Both the position numbers and the translations under genes were made by a program. A stretch of 64,000 nucleotides of DNA from Haemaphysalis longicornis (lineage: Eukaryota; Arthropoda; Arachnida; Ixodida; Ixodidae). The notes beneath the pieces were generated by a model that saw nothing but the letters and a program-made list of their open reading frames with translations, was not told where the DNA came from and did no database searches. Positions 31,521-42,633 of the stretch are shown piece after piece. Position 1 is the first letter of the stretch; each line of letters opens with the position of its first letter. The stretch covers positions 310,001 to 374,000 of the forward strand of contig JABSTR010001154.1 in the NCBI GenBank assembly GCA_013339765.2. The letters are read 5' to 3'.

Positions 31521-32083
31521 CGGAAATATGCTCCATCGCAAAATACGATAAACGTGCTGTGTTTCGTGCCCTCCATGGATTGCGTCCAGCTTTGCAGGTG
31601 GTCATCCTTCTTCACAGAGTGGAAGGGCACTAATTTTTTCCCAGAGGTATTCTTCTGCCAAAAAAACCATGACCAGCTGGGAAAAGGAGGGTCAGGGTAA
31701 TGAGGGGACTGTTGGGCAGTGGGACAGGAGAAAAGGATGTGCTCAACATTTGCATACATAGAAGGGCAGTTGAAATAAGATAGGTCTGAGCGATAACCGT
31801 AACAGCAGAGATGTGCCGGAGTGATGAGGGTGTCCAGCTGGATTGCCCGAGGGGTGTGCGCTTGCGATAAACAGACCTTGCTACCCTTGCTGCAACTCTC
31901 CAAGCCAACCTCGGTGGAATTTAAATGTATGTGGGTGGAGTCCAAGCCAGAATCACCATCACCAACTGTACCAGACTTATAATGAGTGGCAACTGTGTGA
32001 TAAATTTGTAATATTTGGCGTTTAAATGCCACGCTTCCGAATGGCAGTGTTTCCATGCATTTTTTTATTGCTAGTGGAACCAT
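31511..32083 (-). pseudogene. LINE C-terminal region (R1/I/Jockey-like)
   Basis: A 190-codon open frame. The central part, from LCCYGYRSDLSYFNCPSMYA to NVEHILFSCP, resembles the Cys-rich C-terminal end of many arthropod LINE proteins (C..C....EHilf.Cp), preceded by the usual L.QAHTPRAIQLDTLITPA segment. No RT motifs lie upstream, so it is either a 5'-truncated LINE or a fragment. The clade is not certain. Confidence 0.5.
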
Positions 32084-34322
32084 TCGTTAGCTAAGCAATT
32101 ACTACTTTTGTCTTGCTTTTTCTCTTTTCAGGAACCTTTTTCTCAAGTTTAGCCACTGGACCCCAAATTACAATTTTTTGTCACTCCCGCAGATCTTCCA
32201 CTTTGTCTAGAACATCCGGTGAAGGATTTCGTACTTTGTTCACCGGTGTACCTCATGCTTTTTAAATGGTCTTAATGAATCAATTAAAAGATTACTTGTC
32301 GTATTCCGAGTCTGTCCTCCATTTCACGTTTCCTCGACTAAGCTCAGTTGACGATATCGCAGTGCTAAATATGGTACCGCAGAATATGGGGGTAAGTCTG
32401 GTGGTTCCTGCTTTCATTGCACTCGTTAAAACAGATCTACAAGCAAGCAAGACTCAGCTTAACTTCACAATCATTGTCGCAGGAACATGAATGTGGAATA
32501 TAAAGTGAAAGATTGAAAGATTCGCAAGTGAGACTAAGCGACTTGCTGAAGATGTACAGAGAAGGAACTTTTATTCAATCGTGAAACATAGTACCGCTTA
32601 CATAAAAAAAAAGAGCGCAAAAAACGCCAAGAGAAAGAACACCACAGTTTGACTATTCTACCAAGTATGCTACATATGCTACAGCAGCAATGAAGGATAG
32701 AGGCAGCTTCTCTCTTGCTATTTACAGCCAAAAAAAAAACTTTCTTTCAATCCGTGCCATAGCTTGGAAAAAAGACCGGCACACTAATATATATATGTAT
32801 ATATATATACGCACTTCTCCCTCACAAAACAAAGTGGCTTATGGATTCTCCTTGAGTTAAACACTCGTACGTACACACTGAGGATGTATTGTGGAATAAA
32901 TAAGAGGTACAGCCACAGCGTGTAAGCAAACCTTGGCAGTGCGGAAATCCATAACTGAAGTTGACTTCCCCGCCTACTTGTAGAATCGAGAGACTGCCCA
33001 GAATCACAGAACACGTTTGACTCGAAACCACAGCCTCGTCTAAACTGGCAAACTCGGCAGTAGAATAACAAAACAGTGCAGGTGTTGACGATGCCAGGAG
33101 GGAAATCTTAGTAATACTTTATGATATGTTTGGGGCAGTTCTTCTGGCCTTTATTGCAACCCAATGTTTTTGGGGTCACCTTGCCTTGTGTGTTTCAATC
33201 ACCTAACAAATACATATATTAAGGAAGAAAAGCTGGCAGCTCGATGATAGCACCAGCGAGTCATAATATCCAGTTTAAAATCAACTATCGAACCTAATAC
33301 ATGTGGAAAAAAAAGTGTATTGCTAGAAAGCAAGCTAAGGTGCGTCACAGTACAGTGCACAAAGGGTCCTCAAAATTAAATCCAGAGCGTAAAGTCAACA
33401 CAAATGTACACTCAACAAAATGAAACGAAAACAGTTGCAACTTGCTCTTCGTGAAGCACGTTTGAAAAGTGCATGCACCTTAAACTTGCGAAAAGAACAA
33501 AACTGCTCGCCCCAAATCTAGAAAAAAAAAAAGATAGCTTCCCTGTGGAACAATAGCCACCGATGCTTCAAAGCCAAGAAACCCCTTACAAACTTTCTTA
33601 CAAGCCTGTGCGCTAAATTTGCCACTGACACGCAAAGAAGGTCACACTTCTCTCATTGCTTCTGCACGCACTGCGTGGCAACTGAGAGTGGAACACAATA
33701 CAGTATGATTTACGGTACATAATACAATTCTGAAAGATGGTGCGTCATCAAGTTCAAGGTGACAGCACCAACACATTGCCGATTGATCAAATATGCCATG
33801 GACAAAAGAGAACAATATGGCATAACCAACAAATCAAAAGTGCGTGACATTCGCCAAACTAGTGAAGGCTGCACGAAATTTTCTTGGTTATGCGGTCGAA
33901 ATGTAAAATAACAGTGCAAGAATGCAAAAACACGGACACAGTTTTTTTGTAATAAACAAGTACATGCGTGCTCTCCAAACACCACTGCTCAAGACACCAT
34001 CTCCGGTTCACCAGTGAACAACCAACACAGGGAGTGGATGCGTCTAACAAGTAGCGTTTGTGTGTTAGGCGTCAGGCATGTGCAACCAGCGACACATTCC
34101 CAGAGATCATTCGACTAAAACCAAGCGCATCCTCTACACATGACTAGCTTTCTTGGCTACGAGCACGAACTGCCTCCTTGGGCAAAGAAGATGGCTAAAG
34201 GAAGTGAAAAGAATAAATGGCAAAGTATGCATTCAAAGTGTGTACGGCACGATGCTAGCTCCACTACCACAGAACAGATAACACCCATTCATAGAACAAA
34301 CACTCACCGAGCTTTTCCAGAA

Positions 34323-35183
34323 GGAGCCATGCAGACAAAATACAAGTTTGTGTTATTCGAAAGATTTGTTGTTTTATAGCGACCCCAGTGCATCTCTGGC
34401 AGGAAACAATGCTCTGGCAGGAAACTACACTGAGAGATTAATCAGTGTAAGTTAAAATTTTGATTCTCCCGCCGAATCGTGTGTTTCGTGACGTCTGCAA
34501 CAATGTAACAAGGACAGGTCTTCAAACGAATGTTAGTGCGCTGTATAGTCTGCAGTGGACTGTGGAATGCCTTTTTACCGTCAGTCCTCCTAGGTGGCAC
34601 CACCATACTGCACAGAGCTGCTGTATGCCTTTGCTTTGTGTGTTTGCACCTGGCTTGTTTTTTTTTGCAGTAGGTAGCAATCGTTTCGTGAAACATGGGG
34701 TATGTTCAACAAATAGGGTCACGTAAGAAAGTGTCACTTATGCCAATCAGCCAGGGTCGAATGCAAAAACACCAAAGCACCAGACTGTTGTGCAGCTATA
34801 ACAAACATAGTGCGCACAGTACCAACAGCAGTACGCACTGGTACTTATATGTATACGTGTACTTTTCGTAACTTCCATCGTTTACTCCACTATTCTTACT
34901 GTTATAAAATGACTATGCATTACATTTTAACTAGCTCATTCTGAAAGCTTATAAGCCCTGCCTAACTCGCGTTTGCTTTTGCCGGCCTCAGCCAATCACG
35001 CAGCTGCCCATAATATGTCATAGATTCTAGTGCGGGAAGTGAGCTAGTGGGTCACATGGCCATTCTCTTCTTTCCTAATTTATAGCTTATTTGGGAGAAG
35101 CTTACGTTAAAAGTGGTGTCAGTGTGATTCTAACGAGGCAATCTTTCCAATGAACCAAACTTGTATTTTGTCTACATGGCCCC
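34323..35183. mobile_element. Long-TIR DNA transposon (family A), copy 2
   Basis: 861 bases. Left end GGAGCCATGCAGACAAAATA then CAAGTTTGTGTTATTCGAAAGATT. Right end on the other strand GGGGCCATGTAGACAAAATA then CAAGTTTGGTTCATTGGAAAGATT. These TIRs of about 44 bp match at about nine of ten positions. The inside matches 9588-11880 at both ends, without the family B MITE and the 870-base middle. No transposase is encoded. Confidence 0.8.
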
Positions 35184-37448
35184 TTTAAGTGGGTCCATTA
35201 AAATAAAAGGAAAATTTAATGGTGCATAGCTGATAGCACTTGCACTTGAAAAAAATGAGAAGATGAGAAACTCTTTTTCGGTGGAGCAATAGGAAGTCAA
35301 CATACGCCAATGGTTCGCCTTGGGAAGTGGGTTTTGTAGAGCGTTGCCCCCCCCCCCCATTCGTATTGCTCAAGTGTACATCATGCATCCTGTCTACACA
35401 CATTCATAAGTAGCGAAACTGGGGCCCAAAAATAACATCCGACGTACTTTCACACGAGACATGTGACAAGCATCTGTACCCTTGAAGCAGGGCTGCGGCT
35501 TCTGTAAAGCGACCAGTGCAATAATGTCACCGAGCGGAGATGGGAACAGGCTGAAAGTCAAAGCAGTGCAGTGTAAGGAACTCATTGGAAAACGCAACAA
35601 CGCTGCTAAAACAAAGGCAGATGGTATTAGATGCTAGCAACGTTAGGACATCAGACAATGCCAAACAAGTGCGAATAATCACGGAAGTCCTGCTTCCTGT
35701 ACGCAATAAACCAGCTACATGAACAGACGCCGCTGCGATAGCCTTCTACGGACCTTGGTTTGGGTGGAGAGAACCGGGAGCTCATTCACACCAGGCAAGG
35801 AAACATCTTTACAGTCACCGGAAATGTTCGCAAGATGCATTTGCTGCCTGTGCAGTTCCCGTGTTGCACGTCTGCATTTACAAGAAGTTGCGGGAAGCTG
35901 CTCTGAGTGAGGGGGACAGTCGAACAATACCTGCGTGCCCTAAAGGAATGAACCGATAGATTAGACTTGCTTTCTTTACAGTAGTCGTTGCTGCAACAAT
36001 GACCTCGCAAATGACGCTAGTTGTGTATTGAATTGTGCTTTTGATCGCTACATCAGCAGTGAGGTGCTATGCTGTTTTTCAAAGTGTATTGCTGAGAACA
36101 GGATGTAAGGTCTCTAGCTGGTTGGGTGAAGGCGGCTTCTTTTGATAGGGGCTGTTAAGAAACAGGAGCTCCGCAAGAAAGTGTAACAACCCATGCGAGC
36201 TGGTGGTGCCTCTGTCTTAAGAAAGCGAATGATAAAGAATAAAGACTGTGCGAAAGGCTGATATGTTGAGCTGTGAAGTGCAAGACCATGCTGTCTTCAT
36301 GCACTACACCGGGAAAGCTCGGATGTTCGGAGTGCTTGCCACACATTGGGCTCACTGTGATGGTTCTAAACCACTCGTGATATGTCGGTTGGTAGTGATA
36401 TGCATGTCTCCACTGTCAGTTTGACTGCTGCCGTAGTTCACTGTCGTCAGTTTCCAAGTGGCACCATAACATCTTTGTGGCTTTGGAGTACCTGTTGCAA
36501 GCCTTCATCACTACTAAACAGAAACAACTAAGCAAAGATGTCAATTCTGCAAGCTGAACGCCATGAAAGTGGTTTTGCATTTCATTCACGACTTATCTTT
36601 CAAGACCCTCTTCGTCTCTCAAAACTGCGAGTTTAGGCGGAGGTGGCACAGCTCATGGTTTTAAATGTTAGTTGTAGGCAGACTGCTCAGTCAACAAGCA
36701 GAGCTTGGCTCGAAATTCTGCGTTCCTCTGCTGTTTATGCACATTCATCCCCTGTCGAATCAAATCGATAGAAGAGGAATGCAGATAGGCTGCTTTTACA
36801 CGCGTGCATGTTTCATCTGCTATTGTCTAGCTTCCACATTGTTTGCGGTGCTTCTCTCCTACTCGCTTTCCCGTATCTATAGCATAGCCAGCGAAACTTC
36901 GACCCCCCCTGGCCCTTCCAAAGTAATTTTGAAGCCCCGTTTCACCACAGCCCACAGGGCACCATTCGTTGCTGCAACAGCAGTTGCCATCACTTTTGCG
37001 CGGGAACTGCACTGCCCTCCCAGCTACCGCTTCATGTCACGACCATCCGAACAAACTTTGCAACAAAGCAAAGGGTAAAACAAGACACAACACCACAGCG
37101 AGAGCACACAGAAGAGGGCGAAAGTTGCTTCGCACCTGCCATTTACAACGCACCCAGCTCGGATCATGCCATTGTTCTCAACTTGATATGTGCCCCATAA
37201 GGGTGTATACGGGGCTTTCTCTCAACAGCGCCGCACCCCCATCCCTTTTCTAGGCCCTGGCATGGCAACCGATGCTGTACGCCACCTGCGATGACACCTT
37301 CGGGCTTAACAAACTTCCCGCTCTCATGGATTTAAACTCCGAGTGTCCTTACATTTGCACTACCATCACTCCCTGCGTCAACTAGCATTGTGGAGTGACC
37401 CTGGTGTTACACTGGTGGCGCAAGAGCCTGCCACTGCTGAAGCCAACC
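35184..37448. other. 2.3 kb without recognised features
   Basis: Nothing recognised beyond its possible role as TRIM9 3' UTR. C-run at 35348-35359. Confidence 0.3.
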
Positions 37449-37862
37449 CTACACCACCGGCGGAGGCAACTTGGGCGCCATCCTGGCTGCAGGGGCGGCT
37501 GTCGGGGGATCAGGGAGAGGGCGCGTTTCCTCGGCGTCATCGGCCGCGTCGTCGCTGTCATCTGAAGACGACTGCGGCGGATCCAGGGCTGTGTGGACGG
37601 TCAGCTGGCACGTTCCTGTTGAGGCTGAACGCCGGAAATAGAGCCGCGTTGGGACCTTGTGTGGGCGCACCGAGGGCGATGGGCGGCCCCTGCCGCTCGT
37701 CATTGACGTAGAAGCAGAGCTGGCGCCTCTCCACGTCGAGCAGCACGCCGATGACCGAGCCCCGCTCGATGCCGCCGTCCATCCGGTGCTCGTGCCGGTC
37801 GTTGTGGAGAAACCACGACCGCTGGTGGTCTATGTACATGCTCCAGCCCTTGTCGTCCTTCC
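37449..37862 (-). CDS. TRIM9: TRIM9-type E3 ubiquitin ligase, last exon (SPRY C-terminal half)
   Basis: Second half of the SPRY domain and the C-terminus. The exon starts after the acceptor gtgtgcag at 37863 and reads GKDDKGWSMYIDHQRSWF, a GSVIGVLLDVERRQLCFYVND strand pair and ALFPAFSLNRNV, as in TRIM9/TRIM67. The first two bases (GG) complete a Gly codon begun in the previous exon. At 37607-37608 (GG on plus) there is one base too many: the frame then runs into a stop at 37558. With one base fewer it continues as LTVHTALDPP and a 40-residue acidic and Pro/Ala-rich tail to a stop at 37449. LTVHTA is the expected family sequence, so the insertion is an error or a recent mutation. In animals TRIM9 acts in neurons, in netrin/DCC axon guidance; SPRY binds target proteins. 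Confidence 0.88.
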
Positions 37863-38306
37863 CTGCACACAGCGTTGGCAACAGTGTCACCATCAGCAGG
37901 GTCCTCCGGGACAAAAATTGCTTCTAATTAGGGGCTTTTCAATCCTTTCACTGTTAAGTTTCCTTACGTCTCGTCCGCACTCCCTGGCGGGTTTTTCTTT
38001 TTGTGTTCATTCAGTGGAAATTTATGCTGGTAATGCAATACGACGCTTTGCAGGACATGTGAACACTTTATTAAAAGTTAATTTTTCCAATAAAAAAGTT
38101 ATGTGGAATACAAACAAATCAACGCCGAACTAATTAACACCTTACTAAGTGTCTGTTCACTCCCTTGGCTGTGTTTTTCTGGCTCCCTCACTTCTCACCA
38201 TTCACTGCTCACACTATGCAACACCTAGCAATGTAGAGCGTTCCAAAGGCTTGTTGGCTACAACACCAGTTGCACACACCGATGGGCCACTCCACGCTTC
38301 CACATG

Positions 38307-38360
38307 AAATGGGCCACGAAGACGACCTACAACTTTGTTCTGTTTGAAATAACTACTCAG
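38307..38360 (+). repeat. Family A element end
   Basis: AATGGGCCACGAAGACGACC, TACAACTTTGTTCTGTTTGAAA resembles the family A left end (GGGGCCATGNAGACAAAATACAAGTTTG). No right end is seen close by. Confidence 0.4.
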
Positions 38361-38379
38361 CTTCATTTCCAGCATAATA

Positions 38380-38383
<4 letters not shown>

Positions 38384-38420
<37 letters not shown>
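38384..38420. repeat. (AT)n microsatellite
   Basis: About 18 AT dinucleotides in the last intron of TRIM9. Confidence 0.9.
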
Positions 38421-38423
<3 letters not shown>

Positions 38424-38842
38424 GGCACGATGCCAAAGACAACGCAGTTGTCTTCAAGGAAAACAAGTTTATTCGAGCGAACTTGTGCTCCCCTAGCAAC
38501 TCAAAGAATACACAGGCAGCGAAGCAGCAGTCAACAAAGTGACGTGTAAGGGCAAGCATCGGCGATCGGAATACCGCGGCGTTTGCTCTGCAGGCTTTTA
38601 TCTTTCGGCGCGAGTGTTTCTCAAACCGTCGATTTACATCTAGAACAGTGTAGATCAAAGAGGATTATTCGAGGCTAGTGACATTAGGGCGAAACGCTCT
38701 CCGTATCAGAATGAGATAACCCGTGCGGCATAAAAATAAAGAATGGAATACGCGCTTCGCTTGGGACACAGATAACCCAGCCGGGCGCGGCCGGGCACTA
38801 AAAACAAAACATAAACAAACAAACTCAATGCCTAGTTCGTGG

Positions 38843-38844
<2 letters not shown>

Positions 38845-38884
<40 letters not shown>

Positions 38885-38906
38885 TACTGAGAAAATGTGA
38901 TATATA

Positions 38907-38939
<33 letters not shown>

Positions 38940-38940
38940 T
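38845..38940. repeat. (AT)n/(TG)n compound microsatellites
   Basis: Two AT runs (38845-38882 and 38919-38939) with TGTGTGTGTG at 38908-38918 between them. Confidence 0.85.
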
Positions 38941-39221
38941 TTACTGGAAAAATGCAAAAAATATTGAAGAACGTTTAAAGTTTATGCCATAGTGGCGAAA
39001 TATGGGCAGTACAGGAATGTTATGGGCTGGCACTAAACATGTTTTATCAGCATGTTAATTGGGCGTTAGCATTCGCGTGATACGATTGAACGCAACTAGA
39101 GGCCCCACTACAACCTCCCAGTCATGTTTCTTGGTGGCACCTGCAATCGCACAAACAAGATTCTGTGATGCCATACCAAATATTTTTTGCGATAGAACCA
39201 GGAATATCTGACCACCACCTA

Positions 39222-39455
39222 GTATGCGTTACCCCATTGGACCACAGATATCCGTAGGACGTCCGTTTTACAGCCGAACGTCCAAGTCCCGCGCTCGACG
39301 TCTGGCGGACGTACTTCGGATGTATTTTTCTGGGAAACGTGAACGTCCGTTCAATTTGGTCCGACGGACGTCCGAGCTACGTTTGTGCATAGACGTTTAC
39401 TATGGTCCCATCAATAACGTCCGCTGGACGCCCATCTGTACGTCTGTATGGTTGA
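39222..39455 (+). repeat. GGACGTCC-rich dispersed repeat, copy 1
   Basis: Begins CCCATTGGACCACAGATATCC and carries many variants of GGACGTCCG/CGTCCGTTGGAC. The same repeat lies inverted at 42350-42633, which ends GTGGTCCACTGGGA. No coding sequence. Confidence 0.65.
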
Positions 39456-40558
39456 AGCAATATTCCTCGATCATGTTTGTACTTATCGTAATTAGCATCG
39501 CGTTAATTATGTTATACTATATTCTTGCTGCCTGCAGCGGGAGGCAAACAATTCGTAAGCTCAGAAACAATTGCAATAGCTGAACCCTCGCGCACAAGTA
39601 ACTCGTTGCGGGCTGAACGAATTCAAAAAAGAACGACAGCAGATCTCGTAAAGTTTTATAAAAACTGTTGGGTTGATATACAATGTTGTATTGTTTGATT
39701 TGCTAAAGTTTGATTGCAAAGTAAAAAGTATTTTTTGTGCGACTAGTTTTTTTTTTCCTTTGTGCGATGCAAAGCCAACACTGGTCAAGACACGTCAAGC
39801 CGTACAGCCATAGCCATTCGCTTTCGTGCGACAATCCGTCGTGTGCGAGTTGTGAAGCGCCAACGAACTTCGATTATCTTAGAGAAAGAAACCCTGCTGC
39901 TTCTTCTAGACATCTTTTTGCTCCTCAACGAAAGGTAAGACATTTTATAAGTGCCGGTGAGTGGGGAGAGGGCGAGGAAATCGTGTTTAGCTTTCCGTGT
40001 ACTGCAAACGCCGTACCAGCCGTACGTTGTGCCGAAGTTAGGCATGACTGGATTAGAGCGTTTTGAATGACAGTGTAAAAACGCGCCCAGGGAATCACCT
40101 TTTCTTCGCAAACATAGGCTCTTAAAGCTATCAACAGTACGTGCACGTACTCTCGTTGAAAGAAAGTCGTTGAGCATGCCCGCGTTCGCATTCAGCCCGG
40201 CGCTACCTACGACGGGGTGTGCGCAGTGGGATTTTACGTTCACTCAGGTTTACGGAAAGGGTTGTAACAATTTTTACTGTGTGAGCTCGTTGCGGAGATG
40301 CGTTATGCATTGGCCTTGAGGTGAAATGTAGGCACGTGTCACGAAACGTGTGGGAAGCCGTACGGTGAGTTTTAGGTATGGGGGTGATTTCACGACCCCA
40401 GAGGGGACGCGGCCGTTAGTGTTTACGCCGAGGTGCCCTTAGTGTGGCTCATGCCGGCGAACGCGGTGAAGTAAACACATTTTGCCGACGCGAGCATGGA
40501 GCGTGTACTAATATATATGCCGTGCTTGCTTATGCACTTGTAGACGCACGTATCAATA

Positions 40559-40760
40559 CCCCGCCGCGGTGTCTCAGTGGCTAAGCCGTAGTGCTGCCGC
40601 GCCCAAGGACACGGGGTTCAATTTTCGGCGCGGCGGCGGGCGCTTTTCTGATGGAGGCGAAAAGAGAAAACGCCCGTATGTACAACATTTAGCCGCACGT
40701 TAAAGATAACCAGGTGGTCAAAATTCATCCGGCGCCTTCCACTACGGCGCGCACACCTCA
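40559..40760 (+). mobile_element. Ruka-like tRNA-derived SINE, copy 2
   Basis: CCCCGCCGCGGTGTCTCAGTGG head, B-box GGTTCAATTTT, TTTTCTGATGGAGGCGAAAA, CGCACGTTAAAGAT and CACTACGGCGCGC. The A- and B-boxes have several changes, so it is older than copy 1. It lies in the TRIM9 last intron, antisense to the gene. Confidence 0.88.
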
Positions 40761-41612
40761 TATTGATAGACGCCGTCAAAGCGCGTAGGTGAAAAGCATG
40801 CATCGTATCGAAACGCACCCACTGACTCTGCGAAGCTTGGAGTTGGGCTACTTGGTGATTAAAAATATTGAAATATGAGGGGTGGGGAGAGGGGGGAGGC
40901 ATTTAGCCTGGCCAATCAGGCTTTCGGTGCGCCAAGTTACGTCCCTCCGCACTGCCAGTCACCGTGTGAATGTATTGTGTATAAGGCCCATTCACACTTG
41001 CGACAGGAGCAACAAAAGTGGTGCTGATTTCTTTTCTTGTTGGTTTGACGAAAATTGCTCGAATCGCATTAGCTGTAGATTCGCCCCAACCAAAATAGTT
41101 CAAAAGCAGGCTAAAATTCTTTTTGTGTCAAATTTAATGTAGCCATATACAGGACTAAATAAACCATGAAGTTTGAATTTACATGTATTTGACTTCTTCT
41201 GTCGGGTGGCTCCAAAAAGAAACCTGTAATTGTTGCTTTTGGTTTTGCAGGTGCTGACCGAAGGTTGGGGAAAGTTTGAGCCGAGATGTTCCTGGCATGA
41301 AGCGTGATGGGCACATGAAAGGTTGTACTTACATTGGAGGTTATAAAGCGTTAAATAAAAATTTTCAAGCTTTGCGACTTTGTCTCATCTTTTTTGCATG
41401 CCATATTTTGAAAACATGTAATCTATTTCATTCAGTATATTAGTTTTCAGCAGCCTTCTTAAGTGTTCAATACTTCACTTTTCAAGCTAACTTGTTCTTT
41501 AGCGTGCATTGCTGGAAGTTTTGTCTTTAGCAGTTTAATGGAAATATCCCAAACATACTCGGTATAGATTCATAAAGCTTAATAGTGTAGGTTTCAGTTT
41601 TCTAGTAAACTT

Positions 41613-42324
41613 GAGAACCTGTACTTGCTGTAAATTTCAGTGCTTTATTGATAACATCCCTTGAAGACTACTCCAGCTTTAAGAATACCCAATTCAAAAG
41701 CCCCTTCTGTAGCTTGTTTTGGCAAAACCCTTATTATAAATGCTTGTACCACACAATGTGTGGACTCACAACTCCACACCCTATTCATATTTTTCTTGGC
41801 AAGAGTGGGAGCATGATGCTTGAAATAGCATAATACCGTGGAAAGTTGCGAGCTTATTATCGTAACCGCTTTTCAATACGGAACCATGTGTACACTGCGG
41901 GCTGTCATGTTAAGCATCCTGTTCACCGAGTGGTTAACTGCCTACTACAACTTATTATATTTATTTTTGACACAAAGCCCGCAGTGTATGCATAGTCCTT
42001 ATTGAAAAGTCATGACGATAAGCTTGCAACGTTCCACTGTATTATGCTTCTGTAACATCACTATTGAAAAGTCATGACGATAAGCTTGCAACGTTCCACT
42101 GTATTATGCTTCTGTAACATCACTGTTTGCACTCTTGGCAAGAGAAATATGAATAGGTTGTGGAGTTGTCTGACCACAGAGTGCATGGGGCAAGCATTTA
42201 TAATTAGGGCTGTGCCAAAACAAGCTACAGAAGAGGCTTTTGTATCAAGTATTCTTAAAGCTGGAGTAGTGCTTCAAGGCATGTTATCAAAAAAGCACTG
42301 AGTTTACAGCGAGTACAGGTTCTC
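41613..42324. repeat. 712-bp palindrome with a perfect 62-bp tandem duplication in one arm
   Basis: Left arm 41613-41903 and right arm 41976-42324 are reverse complements with moderate divergence: GAGAACCTGTAC...ACACTGCGGGCT against AGCCCGCAGTGTAT...GTACAGGTTCTC. The loop is about 70 bases. In the right arm the 62 bases from 42001 are repeated without a change from 42063; the left arm has one copy. It does not code for protein. Confidence 0.85.
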
Positions 42325-42349
42325 CCCGCTTTGAAAAATTTAGGACTAG

Positions 42350-42633
42350 AAGCGGACGTCCGGTGAAAATCCAATATCCGCATTTTGTTATCCCCTGGAC
42401 GTCCCCTGTACATTTCGGTTTGGAAATGTCCAATTTTGAACATCCGCCGGATGTCGGAAAATCCGGCTGGGACGTCTGTCGGACGTTCGTAGGATGAGCA
42501 ATTCCTTTGCATCGGACCATCCCACGGACGTCTGTAAAACGTCCGCTGGCTTTCTGCGGATGTCTGACGGACGTCCAAATGTCCGACACCGGATGTCCAA
42601 CGGATGTTCGATGGACGTTGTGGTCCACTGGGA
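42350..42633 (-). repeat. GGACGTCC-rich dispersed repeat, copy 2
   Basis: Inverted relative to 39222-39455. Contains more than ten GGACGT/ACGTCC/GGATGT variants. It directly adjoins the start of the LINE at 42634. Confidence 0.65.

Larger units (their letters stand above)
32558..37448 (-). other. Candidate 3' untranslated region of the TRIM9-type gene
   Basis: Downstream of the TRIM9 stop on the minus strand there is no other recognisable gene. Minus-strand AATAAA signals occur at 32570-32575 and near 33150. Apart from the family A element at 34323-35183 this stretch is poorer in recognisable repeats than its surroundings, as expected for a long UTR. This is inference; an ordinary intergenic region is equally possible. 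Confidence 0.25.
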
